Of a stretch of 64,000 nucleotides of DNA, positions 42,373 to 52,694 are shown piece by piece. Both the position numbers and the translations under genes were made by a program. Below the pieces are notes generated by a model. The model was not told the DNA's origin. It worked only from the letters and a program-made list of their open reading frames with translations, and did not search any database. Numbering within the stretch: the stretch's first letter is position 1; every line of letters starts with the position of its first letter. Source of the stretch: Shewanella psychrotolerans (GTDB lineage Bacteria > Pseudomonadota > Gammaproteobacteria > Enterobacterales > Shewanellaceae); the NCBI RefSeq assembly GCF_019457595.1, contig NZ_CP080419.1, positions 1,240,001-1,304,000 of the forward strand, written 5' to 3'.

Positions 42373-43764
42373 CCTTTGATTCCTGAAGGCTTGATTGGCA
42401 TTTTGTTTTTCAAGCCGATGTTTGTTATTGCTGTTTCACAACTCCTTTTATTCATTTTAACTCGCGATGAATCTGCCATCCTGGTGTTATACCAATCAAT
42501 ATAAAGATGTGGTTGCTAAGCGGTGATTTAGCGCTAAGGGTTTGTGCTGATAAGGCAAGGTCGCTCCTCGGCTCTAGCATCCTAGGTAATCGCTCTATGT
42601 GTTACCCTAGCTCTTAAATCCCTTCAGTCGCGCTTCGTCCTACCTTCTATATCCATAGAGTCGTGCATTAAAGACATTCACAACACCAGACCTCCAGGAT
42701 TAAGGGAATATCTTAAGTCTGTCGAGAACATGCAAGGCCTCGTTGTTTGCAACGAGCGAAGCGCATACTTGCTCTAGGGGCAAACTCGTTAACACGGCAT
42801 CAAAAGTGCTAAAATTCACCTGTTAGGCGTGTTTTGTTTGGCCACTACCGTTACCTTTCTACTTTTGTATTGAATGACCTCATAAGGAATTCGTCTTTAA
42901 TTCGTCTTTAATTAGTCGGCAAAAAATGCACTGAGTAGAAGGCCTTCTTATAATGATTGATATCAGAAGGTCTTCAGCTTCAATAATTATCTATAAAAGT
43001 TGTTTTTTTCTAATTATTTTTATCCTTAACCAATGTTTTTTGTGATGTTGATCGACAAACGTTACCGTTATGTTGCACCGATATTGTGCAGCTAGTAACT
43101 ACCTTGACGTCAACGTTAAAATAAAACACCTGTTTGATTTTTGCTCTGTTTGTTTATTTCTCATGACATTGATTTCACTAGTTTTATACCGCTTTCCTTC
43201 AGCGTTAATCAAAACGGATGTCAATTTTATTTGTATGAACTCAATACGAATTTGTTGTAAACATTATTGTACGTCACGTATTTTAATTACGTAATGATTT
43301 ACAACTGTTGGTTGTTGGTAAATTTGTCTGACAACTTGTTAGTGGTGAGGTTGAAGGTATTGTTGGTGTTTTAAAATATGGTTATTTAATAATGGTTTGG
43401 GTTAGGTTTTTATGTTTGGTAAGACCAATTCATTATTCAGTTAATTTGTTTTTTATCTATTTTCTGGTTTGGCCGAACTGTTGCAAATACAACCTTTTGT
43501 TAGTAGGTTTTGTTCAAAACATACATTTGAAAGTACATTTGATGGTTTTTTAATAATGTATTTACATAGCTGGCGTTCAACGTGGTTTATTGGCAAATAG
43601 CCCCGGAGTCAAAACCAAATGATTGCCAAGTTATGGTTTTAATCGAAGAGCTTCTAGCAAATGTTTGTGTACCAAATGTCTGTTTACCAAATGTCTGTGC
43701 GCATAGACAGCTGGCACTAATTAAATACATCTATTTTAACGTTATGCACTTGGGAGATATCAGG
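42373..43764. other. Long AT-rich intergenic region before aceB
   Basis: About 1.4 kb with no convincing gene. It contains a tandem 11-bp repeat (AATTCGTCTTT at 42888 and 42899), a perfect palindrome AGAAGGCCTTCT (42937-42948) with a related AGAAGGTCTTC nearby, and a 15-bp tandem repeat (ACCAAATGTCTGT units near 43672-43702) in the aceB leader. It must carry the aceB promoter and regulatory sites, which I could not assign. A 74-codon frame at 43070-43294 lacks a ribosome site and homology and is not accepted. Confidence 0.5.
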
Positions 43765-45393
43765 ATGACTGAACCAGTATTAAATAAAGACTTAACCGAG
43801 GCATCCATTCACCTAACAGGTGAACATATTCCTGGACAGGAAGTTGTGCTTAATGAAGGGGCGTTAAATCTTCTCGAAGTGCTTTGTAGAGAGTTTGCTA
43901 AGGAAGTGCCATCTTTGTTAGCTAGCCGCAAGGCTAAACAAGAGCTTATCGATGCAGGACAGCTACCAGACTTCTTACCACAAACGAGAGCGATTCGTGA
44001 CGGCGAATGGCAGATCCGTGGTATTCCAAGTGATCTTCAAGATAGGCGAGTTGAAATCACAGGGCCTGTGGACCGCAAGATGATCATTAACGCGCTGAAT
44101 GCCAACGTCAAAGTGTTTATGGCTGATTTTGAGGATTCACTTTCACCTAGCTGGCAGAAGGTGGTCGAAGGTCAGGTTAACCTTCGTGACGCGGTACGTG
44201 GTGAAATTGAGTTCACCGCTCCCGAGACGGGAAAGCATTATGCGCTAAATGAAGATCCCGCCGTACTGATCGCTCGGGTACGTGGTTTACACCTATTAGA
44301 GAAACATGTTGAGTTTGACGGTGAGCCGATCCCCGGTGCGTTATTCGATTTCTGCCTCTATTTCTATCATAACTATCGTCAATTACTGGCAAAGAGCAGT
44401 GGACCTTATTTTTATATTCCTAAACTAGAGAGCCATGTTGAGGCGCGCTGGTGGGCGAAAGTGTTTGCCTTCGTTGAAGAGCGCTTCTGCATAGCGCCGG
44501 GTACGATTAAGTGTACCTGTCTCATCGAAACCTTGCCTGCAGTGTTTGAAATGGAAGAGATTCTGTATGAACTTCGCTCAAATATTGTTGCCCTCAATTG
44601 TGGGCGTTGGGATTATATCTTTAGCTATATCAAGACATTAAAGAAGAATAGCGATCGTATTTTACCCGATAGACAAGCGGTAACTATGGACAAGCCATTC
44701 CTAAGCGCTTATTCACGCCTACTTATTAAGACGTGTCATAAACGTGGTGCTTTAGCCATGGGGGGAATGGCCGCCTTTATTCCTGCTAAGGATGCTGAAC
44801 AAAATGAAGCCGTGTTAACCAAAGTACGTGGTGATAAAGAGTTAGAGGCGCGTAACGGTCATGACGGTACTTGGGTGGCGCATCCTGGTTTGGCTGACAC
44901 CGCCATGGGGATTTTCAACGAGTATATCGGTGAGGACCATGTTAACCAACTGCATATTACTCGTGACGTCGACGCTCCTATTTTAGCCAGTGATTTGCTT
45001 ATGCCCTGTGAAGGCGAGAGAACCGAAGCAGGTATGAGGCTCAACATTCGTATTGCTTTGCAATACATCGAGGCTTGGATCAACGGCAATGGCTGTGTAC
45101 CTATCTATGGTTTGATGGAAGATGCGGCGACTGCGGAGATCTCTAGGACCTCAATTTGGCAGTGGATACAGCACGAGCAAAAGCTATCTAACGGTAAGTT
45201 AGTAACCAAGGCATTGTTTAAAGAGATGCTGGTAGAAGAGCTCGCTAATGTGAAACTCGAAGTAGGGCCAGATAGGTTCACTCGTGGAAGCTACACTCAG
45301 GCCGCGGTGTTACTTGAAGAGATCACAACGTCGGATGAATTGGTGGATTTTTTAACCTTACCTGGCTACGAAATTCTCACTAAATCGGAATAG
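43765..45393 (+). CDS. aceB: Malate synthase A
   Basis: This 542-residue enzyme condenses glyoxylate and acetyl-CoA to malate in the glyoxylate shunt. Typical parts are VFMADFEDSLSPSWQKVVEG, YIPKLESHVEARWWAKVFAF, GTIKCTCLIETLPAVFEMEE, LNCGRWDYIFSYIKTLK and GMAAFIPAKDAEQNEAVL. Length matches E. coli AceB. The start at MTEPVLNKDLTEASIHLTGE is supported by a GGGAG ribosome site; an upstream in-frame extension is not conserved. It is followed 130 bp later by aceA. Confidence 0.96.
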   Translation: MTEPVLNKDLTEASIHLTGEHIPGQEVVLNEGALNLLEVLCREFAKEVPSLLASRKAKQELIDAGQLPDFLPQTRAIRDGEWQIRGIPSDLQDRRVEITGPVDRKMIINALNANVKVFMADFEDSLSPSWQKVVEGQVNLRDAVRGEIEFTAPETGKHYALNEDPAVLIARVRGLHLLEKHVEFDGEPIPGALFDFCLYFYHNYRQLLAKSSGPYFYIPKLESHVEARWWAKVFAFVEERFCIAPGTIKCTCLIETLPAVFEMEEILYELRSNIVALNCGRWDYIFSYIKTLKKNSDRILPDRQAVTMDKPFLSAYSRLLIKTCHKRGALAMGGMAAFIPAKDAEQNEAVLTKVRGDKELEARNGHDGTWVAHPGLADTAMGIFNEYIGEDHVNQLHITRDVDAPILASDLLMPCEGERTEAGMRLNIRIALQYIEAWINGNGCVPIYGLMEDAATAEISRTSIWQWIQHEQKLSNGKLVTKALFKEMLVEELANVKLEVGPDRFTRGSYTQAAVLLEEITTSDELVDFLTLPGYEILTKSE

Positions 45394-45523
45394 CGATAAA
45401 TTTTAATACACTTATTTAATTGATTTTTGAGGTAAAAACTACCTCTCAATAGCAATATTTAGCGCCTTTGGAATTAAGCTGTATTGATTGGCACTGAATC
45501 CTAACATACAGATGGAGATGATT

Positions 45524-46849
45524 ATGACTAAGGCAACTACACAGGTTTCACGTCAACAACAGATTGATGCGATCAAGAAAGATTGGGCTGAAAACCCACG
45601 CTGGGAAGGTGTTCGTCGTCCTTACACGGCGGAAGACGTAGTCGCCTTACGAGGTTCTATTGTGCCAGAGAATACGATTGCGAGTCGTGGTGCAGCGAAA
45701 CTATGGGAACTCGTCAATGGTGGCGCTAAGAAAGGCTATGTAAATTCGCTAGGTGCATTGACAGGTGGTCAAGCTGTCCAGCAGGCAAAAGCCGGTATCG
45801 AGGCCATTTATCTTTCAGGATGGCAAGTAGCGGCTGATGCTAACCTTGCTGGTACCATGTACCCAGATCAGTCTCTCTATCCCGCAAACTCAGTGCCTTC
45901 AGTTGTACAACGTATTAACAACTCTTTCCGCCGCGCCGATCAAATTCAGTGGAGCAACGAAATAGATCCAGGCGATGAAGGATACACAGATTACTTCTTG
46001 CCAATCGTTGCCGATGCAGAAGCGGGGTTTGGTGGCGTGTTAAACGCTTATGAATTGATGAAAAACATGATTGATGCGGGTGCTGCAGGTGTTCACTTTG
46101 AAGATCAGCTCGCGTCAGTTAAGAAGTGCGGTCACATGGGCGGTAAAGTGCTTGTACCGACTCAAGAAGCGGTGCAAAAGTTAGTTTCAGCGCGTCTAGC
46201 TGCCGATGTTAGCGGTGTTGAAACCCTGGTTATTGCGCGTACCGATGCTAATGCTGCTGACCTTCTGACTTCAGATTGTGATCCATATGATGGTGACTTT
46301 GTAACGGGTGAGCGCACATCTGAGGGGTTCTATCGTGTCAATGCTGGTATCGACCAGGCGATCTCTCGTGGTCTAGCATATGCTCCTTATGCAGACCTTA
46401 TCTGGTGTGAAACGGCTAAACCAGATCTTGATGAAGCGCGTCGTTTTGCTGAAGCCATTCACGCTCAGTACCCGAATCAGTTGCTTGCTTATAACTGTTC
46501 TCCTTCGTTTAACTGGAAGAAAAACTTGGATGATGCAACGATTGCTAAATTCCAACAAGAGCTTTCAGACATGGGTTATAAGTACCAGTTCATCACTTTG
46601 GCGGGTATTCATAACATGTGGTACAACATGTTTGACCTTGCTTATGACTACGCTCGTGGCGAAGGTATGAAGCATTATGTCGAGAAAGTTCAAGAAGTTG
46701 AGTTCGCCGCAGCGAAGAAAGGTTATACCTTCGTAGCGCATCAGCAAGAAGTAGGTACAGGTTACTTCGATAAGGTAACCAATGTTATTCAAGGTGGTCA
46801 GTCTTCTGTCACAGCGCTTACAGGTTCAACAGAAGAAGATCAGTTTTAA
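45524..46849 (+). CDS. aceA: Isocitrate lyase
   Basis: This 441-residue enzyme splits isocitrate into succinate and glyoxylate, the first step of the glyoxylate shunt. The catalytic motif KKCGHMGGK is present. Others include [59 protein letters not shown] and [20 protein letters not shown]. The ATG at 45524 with GGAG 8 bp upstream is the start. It is followed by a strong terminator. No aceK is seen next to it. Confidence 0.97.
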   Translation: MTKATTQVSRQQQIDAIKKDWAENPRWEGVRRPYTAEDVVALRGSIVPENTIASRGAAKLWELVNGGAKKGYVNSLGALTGGQAVQQAKAGIEAIYLSGWQVAADANLAGTMYPDQSLYPANSVPSVVQRINNSFRRADQIQWSNEIDPGDEGYTDYFLPIVADAEAGFGGVLNAYELMKNMIDAGAAGVHFEDQLASVKKCGHMGGKVLVPTQEAVQKLVSARLAADVSGVETLVIARTDANAADLLTSDCDPYDGDFVTGERTSEGFYRVNAGIDQAISRGLAYAPYADLIWCETAKPDLDEARRFAEAIHAQYPNQLLAYNCSPSFNWKKNLDDATIAKFQQELSDMGYKYQFITLAGIHNMWYNMFDLAYDYARGEGMKHYVEKVQEVEFAAAKKGYTFVAHQQEVGTGYFDKVTNVIQGGQSSVTALTGSTEEDQF

Positions 46850-46900
46850 CAGTATTACTTGAGTTAACCCTTTCGACTTGCTGCGTTTGCAGCGGTTGTT

Positions 46901-46936
46901 CCTCGCACTGCGTCCTACGTGCAGTGCGAGGTTTTT
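46901..46936 (+). terminator. Terminator after aceA
   Basis: CCTCGCACTGC (46901-46911) and GCAGTGCGAGG (46921-46931) form an 11-bp stem with a 9-base loop, followed by five T. It ends the aceBA unit. Confidence 0.92.
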
Positions 46937-47265
46937 ATTCCCTTCAAAATTGATTATCAAACTTGCTTGTGTTGGCGGCCGACCTTGGGCCGCATTTTTT
47001 TGCTCTTAATCTCAACAATATGGATTTTAGGTCGATATGGTATAAATGGTGCTAGTGACATCATTGTTAATCCAATCATGTCATTGATATGTCGAAAATG
47101 AATCTATTTATCCATAGCTACAGATGTAACTGTTATGTTATAAGTTTTTTGTGCCTATACTTCATGAAATAGGGGGCAGTTTTTGACGATATAATAAAAA
47201 TAATCAATAAACTGCCTGAAAAACAATGATGAAATAACAACAAATATTAGAGAGTAGATAAACAT
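46937..47265. other. Intergenic region before the HDOD gene
   Basis: This 329-bp AT-rich region has no accepted gene. A short open frame overlapping the terminator has no ribosome site. The promoter of the HDOD gene must lie here; I could not assign boxes. Confidence 0.4.
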
Positions 47266-48729
47266 TTGAAGGCTGCAAATCAAGTAAAAGGTGCAGATTA
47301 CTGGACCAAGCGAATCAGCGAACAAGAGATGCCGGCGTTATGCTCGACAGTTAAATCTCTAGAGAAATTAGCTAAAGATGATGTGTCATCCCTGGCTATT
47401 TTAGGGCGCAGTGTGATGCATGATAATGCATTAACATCGCGTATTTTAAGGGTTGCAAATAGCGCTATATATAATAAAGGTACGTCACTCGTGACCACTG
47501 TCAGTCGGGCCGCTGTTGTACTGGGCTTCGACACCATTCGTAATATCTGCATTACCGCCAAACTATTGAGTAGTTTGCTCGAAAATAAAGGCCTATCCGA
47601 ACCTGTTTATCATCGCTTATTGACACTAATGGGGCGGGCGTTTCAAGCGGCTATGTTGGCTAAAATGATGCTGAAAGATCATGATGAAGAGTTGCAAGAA
47701 GAAGTTTTTATTGCCGCATTGTTGTACCACATTGGCGAAAGCGCATTTTGGAGTATGGGCGGAGATATAACTGAGCAATTGGATCATCGTTTATCGGATA
47801 GTGACAGTAAAGAGGCAAATGCCATTGTTCGAGAATATTTGGGCACATCGTTTGCCCAACTATCAGTAGGGATTGCTCGTAGTTGGGGCTTGGGGGAGGT
47901 GTTAGTTAAGTCATTATCTAATCCGGATGAGCGTACTCCTGAGATTCGTTCTATTTTTCTGGCCAATAAGATCAGTGAAATGATGGTGGCAGAGCCGAGC
48001 GATCCTGTTGCATTAAATCATCGAATTAAGCAAGCCGCAGATATGTTAGGCATCGAAGTTGATGAGTTTAAAGGGCAGATGATACGGTGTAGCTATGCGA
48101 CTAAAAAACTTGCTATCAGTTATGGCGCTAAGGTGTTAGTGGAGTTTTTACCAAGCACAGAGCTACTCACGTTAGCCTATGAAGAAGATACTAATAAAGT
48201 TGTAGTTAGAGAACCTAATGTAACGCAGCAGCTAAAAAAATTGCGTGAATTAACCGATTGCGCTATCTCAAAAGCAAATTTCAATGAAGTGATCACTGTC
48301 ACCATTGATGGTGTGTTAAACGGGATTGGGATGGATCGCTGCGCAGTGATGTTATTGTCGCCAAATCGAAAAAGGTTACAGCCTAGGGTTGTCATTGGCG
48401 ATAATACCGATGTCATGAAAAATGAGTTTATCGTGGAGCTTCATCTCTCGAAAACTGTATTTTCAGAAAGTATTGAGCTTAGGAAAGCCTTGTTTATTGA
48501 TCACCCCATGTCGGATAAATGGCGTTTATACATGGACAAGGAGCTTGTTGAACATACGTCAAAAACAGGCTTCATGTTGGCGCCATTGATTATCGACAAT
48601 AAAGTGATAGGTCTGCTTTATGCCGATAGGCACTGTTCAGATAGAGCGATTTCCAGCGATGATTTTGAGCTGTTTACCCACTTTTCCCAACTCACCAATG
48701 TGTGCTTATCAGCGTCAGTTGGTCATTAA
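47266..48729 (+). CDS. HDOD domain protein with GAF domain
   Basis: This 487-residue signalling protein starts at a TTG. Residues about 20-215 form an HDOD domain: LARVANSAIYNKGTS-like (read RILRVANSAIYNKGTSLVTT), AAVVLGFDTIRNICITAKLL and EVFIAALLYHIGESAFWSMG. The second half (about 320-480) is GAF-like: GVLNGIGMDRCAVMLLSPNR and LAPLIIDNKVIGLLYADRHC. HDOD proteins usually act in signalling without enzymatic activity. It stands alone and points at no pathway from context. Confidence 0.9.
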   Translation: MKAANQVKGADYWTKRISEQEMPALCSTVKSLEKLAKDDVSSLAILGRSVMHDNALTSRILRVANSAIYNKGTSLVTTVSRAAVVLGFDTIRNICITAKLLSSLLENKGLSEPVYHRLLTLMGRAFQAAMLAKMMLKDHDEELQEEVFIAALLYHIGESAFWSMGGDITEQLDHRLSDSDSKEANAIVREYLGTSFAQLSVGIARSWGLGEVLVKSLSNPDERTPEIRSIFLANKISEMMVAEPSDPVALNHRIKQAADMLGIEVDEFKGQMIRCSYATKKLAISYGAKVLVEFLPSTELLTLAYEEDTNKVVVREPNVTQQLKKLRELTDCAISKANFNEVITVTIDGVLNGIGMDRCAVMLLSPNRKRLQPRVVIGDNTDVMKNEFIVELHLSKTVFSESIELRKALFIDHPMSDKWRLYMDKELVEHTSKTGFMLAPLIIDNKVIGLLYADRHCSDRAISSDDFELFTHFSQLTNVCLSASVGH

Positions 48730-48764
48730 TGTGAGAGCTGGACAGAGGTTAGGGTATAATCGAA

Positions 48765-49253
48765 TTAGTTATTGCTACTCGCTTTAATTTGATTGGTGAT
48801 TTTCTTAGCTATCTTGTTAGGAATAGGGAAACTTAAGTGATACTGCGCTATCTTCCAACCGCTGGCTGTTAGCAGTAAGGTTCCTGTTCCACGACTGACG
48901 CCGTAAGATTGGCTATCAAGCAACTCATCAAACACTATTACGTCATCATGGCGCACCATCTTTCGCTCTATTAAGGCGTAACTCCATCCCTTAGTTGGAC
49001 GAGCATATTGCGAAAATTGTGTCATATTCCAATACTCGCTCGCGTCTGTGCCAATAAAAATGGCATCATCAGTGTACAGAGAAAAATAGTTATCCCAATC
49101 GGCCTTGGCTGCAAACTGATGCAGGTTATCAAGTACCACGGCAGCTTGTTTATTATCATCGGCTTGGTTTGGCGCTGAAAATAACAATATTATGCAGAAC
49201 AGATTAAGCTTAAGTAATTGACCTAAATGAGTGCGAGTAAAATGATTAAACAT
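48765..49253 (-). CDS. Exported SnoaL/NTF2-like protein
   Basis: This 162-residue protein has an N-terminal signal peptide (LLKLNLFCIILLFSAPNQAD). An NTF2-like domain of the SnoaL_3 type follows: DWDNYFSLYTDDAIFIGTDA, SEYWNMTQFSQYARPTKGWS and a strand-rich end (GTGTLLLTASGWKIAQYHLS). Such domains bind small ligands or act as cyclases or isomerases; the role here is unknown. It lies 21 bp after mtfA on the same strand and could be cotranscribed. Confidence 0.8.
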   Translation of the reverse strand: MFNHFTRTHLGQLLKLNLFCIILLFSAPNQADDNKQAAVVLDNLHQFAAKADWDNYFSLYTDDAIFIGTDASEYWNMTQFSQYARPTKGWSYALIERKMVRHDDVIVFDELLDSQSYGVSRGTGTLLLTASGWKIAQYHLSFPIPNKIAKKITNQIKASSNN

Positions 49254-49274
49254 ATGTATTCCAGTTAAGGGGGA

Positions 49275-50099
49275 TTAATGCCAGTTTACTGGATCTAGTT
49301 TAAAAAAGTGACTCATCTGTTGGTATAAGATGGGGTGTAGTTGGCTAAATTCTATTGGCTTCTCAAAAAAGGTCTCTGTTACCACTGCAAAAAACTCTGC
49401 TGGATTAGTGGCGCCATAATAATTGAAGATGGAAAACTCTTGATGATTGGCTTTATATTGCAAGCTTGCATATTCTTTCGCCATGATCGACGACCATTGA
49501 GCATAGTCTTGTGAACTTGCCAAGATGGGGGCTCCATTTGAGTATCCATCTTCTTGGTCGAGCTGATGTGCAAACTCATGTATAACCACATTATGGCCAT
49601 CAAAAGGTTGCGCAGCATCCTCTACAGCAGTATGCCAAGAGAGTATCACCTTACCAAATTCCCAAGATTCCCCAGATAGAATATTTTGTTTTTCCCAGAT
49701 CACACCATTAGTGTCATGTTGCTGATGATTCGCAATAAATAGGCTTGGATAGACCAATATCTGTTTGAGTTTGGGGTAGTAGTCAGTTTCTCTATTAAGC
49801 AATAACAAACAGGCTTGCGCGGCAATGGTGACTCGCATCTCATCGTCGATGATGATCCCTTGGCATCCAATGAACTGCTTTTCAGCAATGAACACCTTGA
49901 TATGCTGTTTTAACTGTAATTGGAGATCGGTAGGAAGAAAGCGAAAATAGGGCATTCTCCGCTTCAATATTGCACGCCATTCACTGGGGAAAGGCATTTT
50001 TGTGATTAGCTGGCGTTTGCGTTTGATATAGGCTGGCTTAAACCAGATATAGCTAATAGCGGTAGCGCTGAGTATCAATATAATGAAAATAGCCAGCAT
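49275..50099 (-). CDS. mtfA: MtfA-type zinc peptidase
   Basis: This 274-residue protein has an N-terminal membrane helix (LAIFIILILSATAISYIWF) and the zinc motif HEFAHQLD. WEFGKVILSWHTAVEDAAQP and NPAEFFAVVTETFFEKPIEF also match the MtfA (DUF980) family. In E. coli MtfA binds the repressor Mlc and has peptidase activity; the N-terminal membrane helix is common in marine homologues. Complete and typical in length. Confidence 0.9.
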   Translation of the reverse strand: MLAIFIILILSATAISYIWFKPAYIKRKRQLITKMPFPSEWRAILKRRMPYFRFLPTDLQLQLKQHIKVFIAEKQFIGCQGIIIDDEMRVTIAAQACLLLLNRETDYYPKLKQILVYPSLFIANHQQHDTNGVIWEKQNILSGESWEFGKVILSWHTAVEDAAQPFDGHNVVIHEFAHQLDQEDGYSNGAPILASSQDYAQWSSIMAKEYASLQYKANHQEFSIFNYYGATNPAEFFAVVTETFFEKPIEFSQLHPILYQQMSHFFKLDPVNWH

Positions 50100-50284
50100 G
50101 TAATTCTCCCTATTTTATATTATTAATATGCGGCTCTATATTGACTTTTCAACGTACGGAAGCTGAAGAATAACGCAAATACGAAACTCAGAAGATGTGG
50201 TGATGTGCTTGAAAAAAAAGCTGGCAGCCCAGAGTTAACTGTTGGGAGAAATCTGCTGCCAGAAAAGGGTGGGGGGAACACGGT

Positions 50285-50710
50285 TTAATCGACTGAAATA
50301 GATTGTTCTATTTGTTGTCTTTCAGACTCTGTTAATGAGTAATGGTGCTCAATTAAAAATCGAATTAATTTAGATTTTGCAATATCACAACCACTGGCTA
50401 ACTCCGCTAAATGGGCAATCGCCGATTCGCTGAGTGTAAATGTTGCTTTGCGATAAGGCGCATCTCCTTTTGGAAACACCTTTATCGGCTGCGTTAACAA
50501 TGACTCCTTAGCGTTGGCGCAACCATTAAATCTGGTTTCAAGTTCAATAACTTGTGCCAATTTTTTAACTTGTTCAGGTTTCCCCTCAGCATAATGGGTG
50601 GCGTCATCTATAAAGTCGTCGATTAACTCGTTTAATGACATCTGCAGTTGTCTGCACGCTACCGTGCTACTAGACTGCGTAGAGTTTTTCTTGAGATCGG
50701 CCAGTCCCAT
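50285..50710 (-). CDS. Small partner protein of the orphan ParA
   Basis: This 141-residue protein starts MGLADLKKNSTQSSSTVACR at an ATG with AAGGGG 5 bp upstream. The middle is acidic and helical. The C-terminal part (YRKATFTLSESAIAHLAELA; SKLIRFLIEHHYSLTESERQ) resembles a ribbon-helix-helix or CopG-like DNA-binding segment. It overlaps the end of the ParA gene by 41 bp, so the two are translated together. It probably acts as the DNA-binding or adaptor partner of ParA. Not a classical ParB. Confidence 0.65.
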   Translation of the reverse strand: MGLADLKKNSTQSSSTVACRQLQMSLNELIDDFIDDATHYAEGKPEQVKKLAQVIELETRFNGCANAKESLLTQPIKVFPKGDAPYRKATFTLSESAIAHLAELASGCDIAKSKLIRFLIEHHYSLTESERQQIEQSISVD

Positions 50711-51413
50711 ATCCACCCCTTAGCTGGTTCATCTGTTGTTCGGCAAGACGGTTACGAATTTCTGTTGCACTACTCGCTTGAAGCATTTCACAGGCGATGC
50801 TGCGGATCTCTTCAGCCGCCTTTCCTTTAGGCTGAGTTTCCATAACGGAAAGACCTGATTCTTCGCTGTCATCGTAGATGTTTCGGCTATAGGTGATCGC
50901 ATCGAGAACATTGATATCGTATGTTTTACATACTTCCTTCGCTTCTATAATGCGATTGACTTGATTAGGTAAGCTAGGACATTGAGTGATAACAAATGAT
51001 GCTCGCATTTTAGGGTTGATCATCATACATGTTGCGACGATATCATCCATATGGCTAACGGTCTTGAGATCGCGTCGCTTAGGTCTGAGGGGCATCAACA
51101 CGTGAGAAGCTACAGACATTGTTGCACGTAGTGCAAGGTTATCTTGCCCACCACAGTCGACCAGTACAAAGTCGTAGTGCTGTTCTAAGCTAAGTAAGTC
51201 GTTACGGATCTTACCGTAGAGTTGCACGCAATTGATGCTAGCTAATTCGCTATTATTGTTGCGCGCTTGGATCCAGTCTGAGGTGGTCCGTTGTGGATCA
51301 CAGTCAACCATAATGACTGATGCACCGCATTCAACGGTGAGAAACACCGCGATATTTTGTGCGAGGCAACTTTTGCCACTACCACCTTTTTCACCGCCAA
51401 CTAGTATGATCAT
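50670..51413 (-). CDS. ParA/MinD-family ATPase (orphan)
   Basis: This 247-residue ATPase has the deviant Walker A motif VGGEKGGSGKSCLAQNIAVF, a switch-type MVDCDPQRTTSDW, and the Walker B-like FVLVDCGGQDNLALRATMSV. No N-terminal HTH domain is seen. It forms a two-gene operon with the small partner downstream and lies away from the replication origin genes. Such orphan ParA proteins can position plasmids, protein clusters or other cargo; the cargo is unknown here. Confidence 0.9.
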   Translation of the reverse strand: MIILVGGEKGGSGKSCLAQNIAVFLTVECGASVIMVDCDPQRTTSDWIQARNNNSELASINCVQLYGKIRNDLLSLEQHYDFVLVDCGGQDNLALRATMSVASHVLMPLRPKRRDLKTVSHMDDIVATCMMINPKMRASFVITQCPSLPNQVNRIIEAKEVCKTYDINVLDAITYSRNIYDDSEESGLSVMETQPKGKAAEEIRSIACEMLQASSATEIRNRLAEQQMNQLRGGYGTGRSQEKLYAV

Positions 51414-51894
51414 TATTTTTCCTCTCGACTGTCAGAGATTGCCGATGTTTGTTGTTCGATAGCTTTGGCATTAGGAGCTTTAGGTTTGCCAAATGTTAGC
51501 TTAAGATTCAATTTAGGTGTTTCTTTACAATCGGTCAACTGTATGAATTTTGACGTTTTTTTAGCTAATGGCGCTTGTCATTTTCTTGACTAAAACCCTT
51601 GTTTGGCAGAAACTTGACACTGTGGCAGAATGATAGGATTCGTTTGTTATATATCCGTTAATAATCAGTTGGTTGTTGTTGCTTTTTCTCAGTATTTAGA
51701 GCGTTTTTTATCACCGCTTAGCTGTTATTTTCATACTTTAGATTTACCCTTATTTCTTTGGGTTATGAATTTTTAAATTTTATGGTTAATTTAATATATA
51801 GAAATGTGATCTTGATCGGCTGATGAGCATCGCTAGGTTTAGGTTTTACTTTATGTTTCAATAACCCTCATTCGAATGAACAGGAATAGAAGTG
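51414..51894. other. AT-rich intergenic region upstream of the ParA operon
   Basis: About 480 bp without a gene. It carries the ParA operon promoter leftward and that of the DUF3820 gene rightward. A perfect palindrome TCATTCGAATGA (51868-51879) lies just before the DUF3820 gene. No parS-like repeats were recognised. Confidence 0.4.
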
Positions 51895-52113
51895 ATGGAT
51901 GATAAGTTGCTCATTGAGGCGATTAATCAAAAAATGCCATTTGGTAAGTATGCAGGACGTAAGTTAATCGAATTACCAGAACCTTATTTAGTGTGGTTTC
52001 ATAGTGAAGGGTTCCCTGAAGGTAAATTAGGTCAACAGTTGGCCTTGATGTATGAGATTAAGCTCAATGGGCTTGAGGGAATGCTAAAACCATTAATAGT
52101 TCCCAGAGAGTAA
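51895..52113 (+). CDS. DUF3820 family protein
   Basis: This 72-residue protein starts MDDKLLIEAINQKMPFGKYA and contains GKYAGRKLIELPEPYLVWFH, typical of DUF3820, which occurs alone or next to exonuclease domains. A GTG three bases upstream is possible. AGGAA precedes both. Function is unknown; a DNA-repair link is suspected from similar domains. Confidence 0.88.
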   Translation: MDDKLLIEAINQKMPFGKYAGRKLIELPEPYLVWFHSEGFPEGKLGQQLALMYEIKLNGLEGMLKPLIVPRE

Positions 52114-52245
52114 TGTTTATTGGTGGGAATGAGAGCTTGATCTAAATCTCCAGCATTACCAAGCTAATTCCCCTAGTTCGGTAGAGATTTATTACTAAGC
52201 TCGTGGTTTAATGTTTAAGTAACGTTGAATATATAAGGAATAACA

Positions 52246-52548
52246 ATGATAGCTAAACTTGTTCGCTTGGCAGCTGCTGCCACCTTAGCTCTCGGGATCT
52301 CTAGTGCGTGGGCTGCTGGTGTTGTACATGAAGGCCAGGTGGTAGATACCATGAATGCGGGTGGTTACACCTACGTACAGATTAAAGAGTCAGATAAAAC
52401 CTTTTGGGCTGCAGGCCCTCAAGTTGAAGTGGTAAAAGGTGATGTTGTTGTTGTCCAAGAGCAAATGTGGATGAATGACTTTACTAGCAAAACATTAAAC
52501 CGCACATTTGATGAGTTGTTGTTTGTGGGTCGTATCGATAAGAAGTAA
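52246..52548 (+). CDS. Periplasmic OB-fold-like protein (NrfJ-like)
   Basis: This 100-residue exported protein has a signal peptide (MIAKLVRLAAAATLALGISS, cleavage near AWA|AG) and a small beta domain: GQVVDTMNAGGYTYVQIKES, DKTFWAAGPQVEVVKGDVVV and DFTSKTLNRTFDELLFVGRI. This pattern matches NrfJ-like and related periplasmic proteins, which are found next to cytochrome or heavy-metal genes in Shewanella and Geobacter. Here it stands alone. Function uncertain. Confidence 0.75.
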   Translation: MIAKLVRLAAAATLALGISSAWAAGVVHEGQVVDTMNAGGYTYVQIKESDKTFWAAGPQVEVVKGDVVVVQEQMWMNDFTSKTLNRTFDELLFVGRIDKK

Positions 52549-52594
52549 AACGTCATATAGACAAACACTAATGCTGACAGGTATTCGTTGGTTA

Positions 52595-52633
52595 AATAGC
52601 GCTGATAATCGATTATCAGCGCTATTTTTTTGT
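52595..52633 (+). terminator. Terminator with a long palindrome
   Basis: TAGCGCTGATAATC and GATTATCAGCGCTA are directly adjacent, forming a perfect long stem, followed by a T-run. It lies about 50 bp after the NrfJ-like gene. Confidence 0.88.
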
Positions 52634-52694
52634 TAATACAATACTCATGGCTTATCTCTTCTTAGTAGAGGTATTCAATGTATAGAGTGATTTA

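Noticed and set aside
43070..43294. 74-codon open frame with a hydrophobic middle in the aceB upstream region
   Set aside because: No ribosome binding site, unusual Cys-rich composition, AT-rich repeat-bearing DNA and no neighbour support. It is likely a chance frame.
46919..47101. 60-codon open frame after aceA
   Set aside because: It starts inside the aceA terminator hairpin and has no ribosome site.
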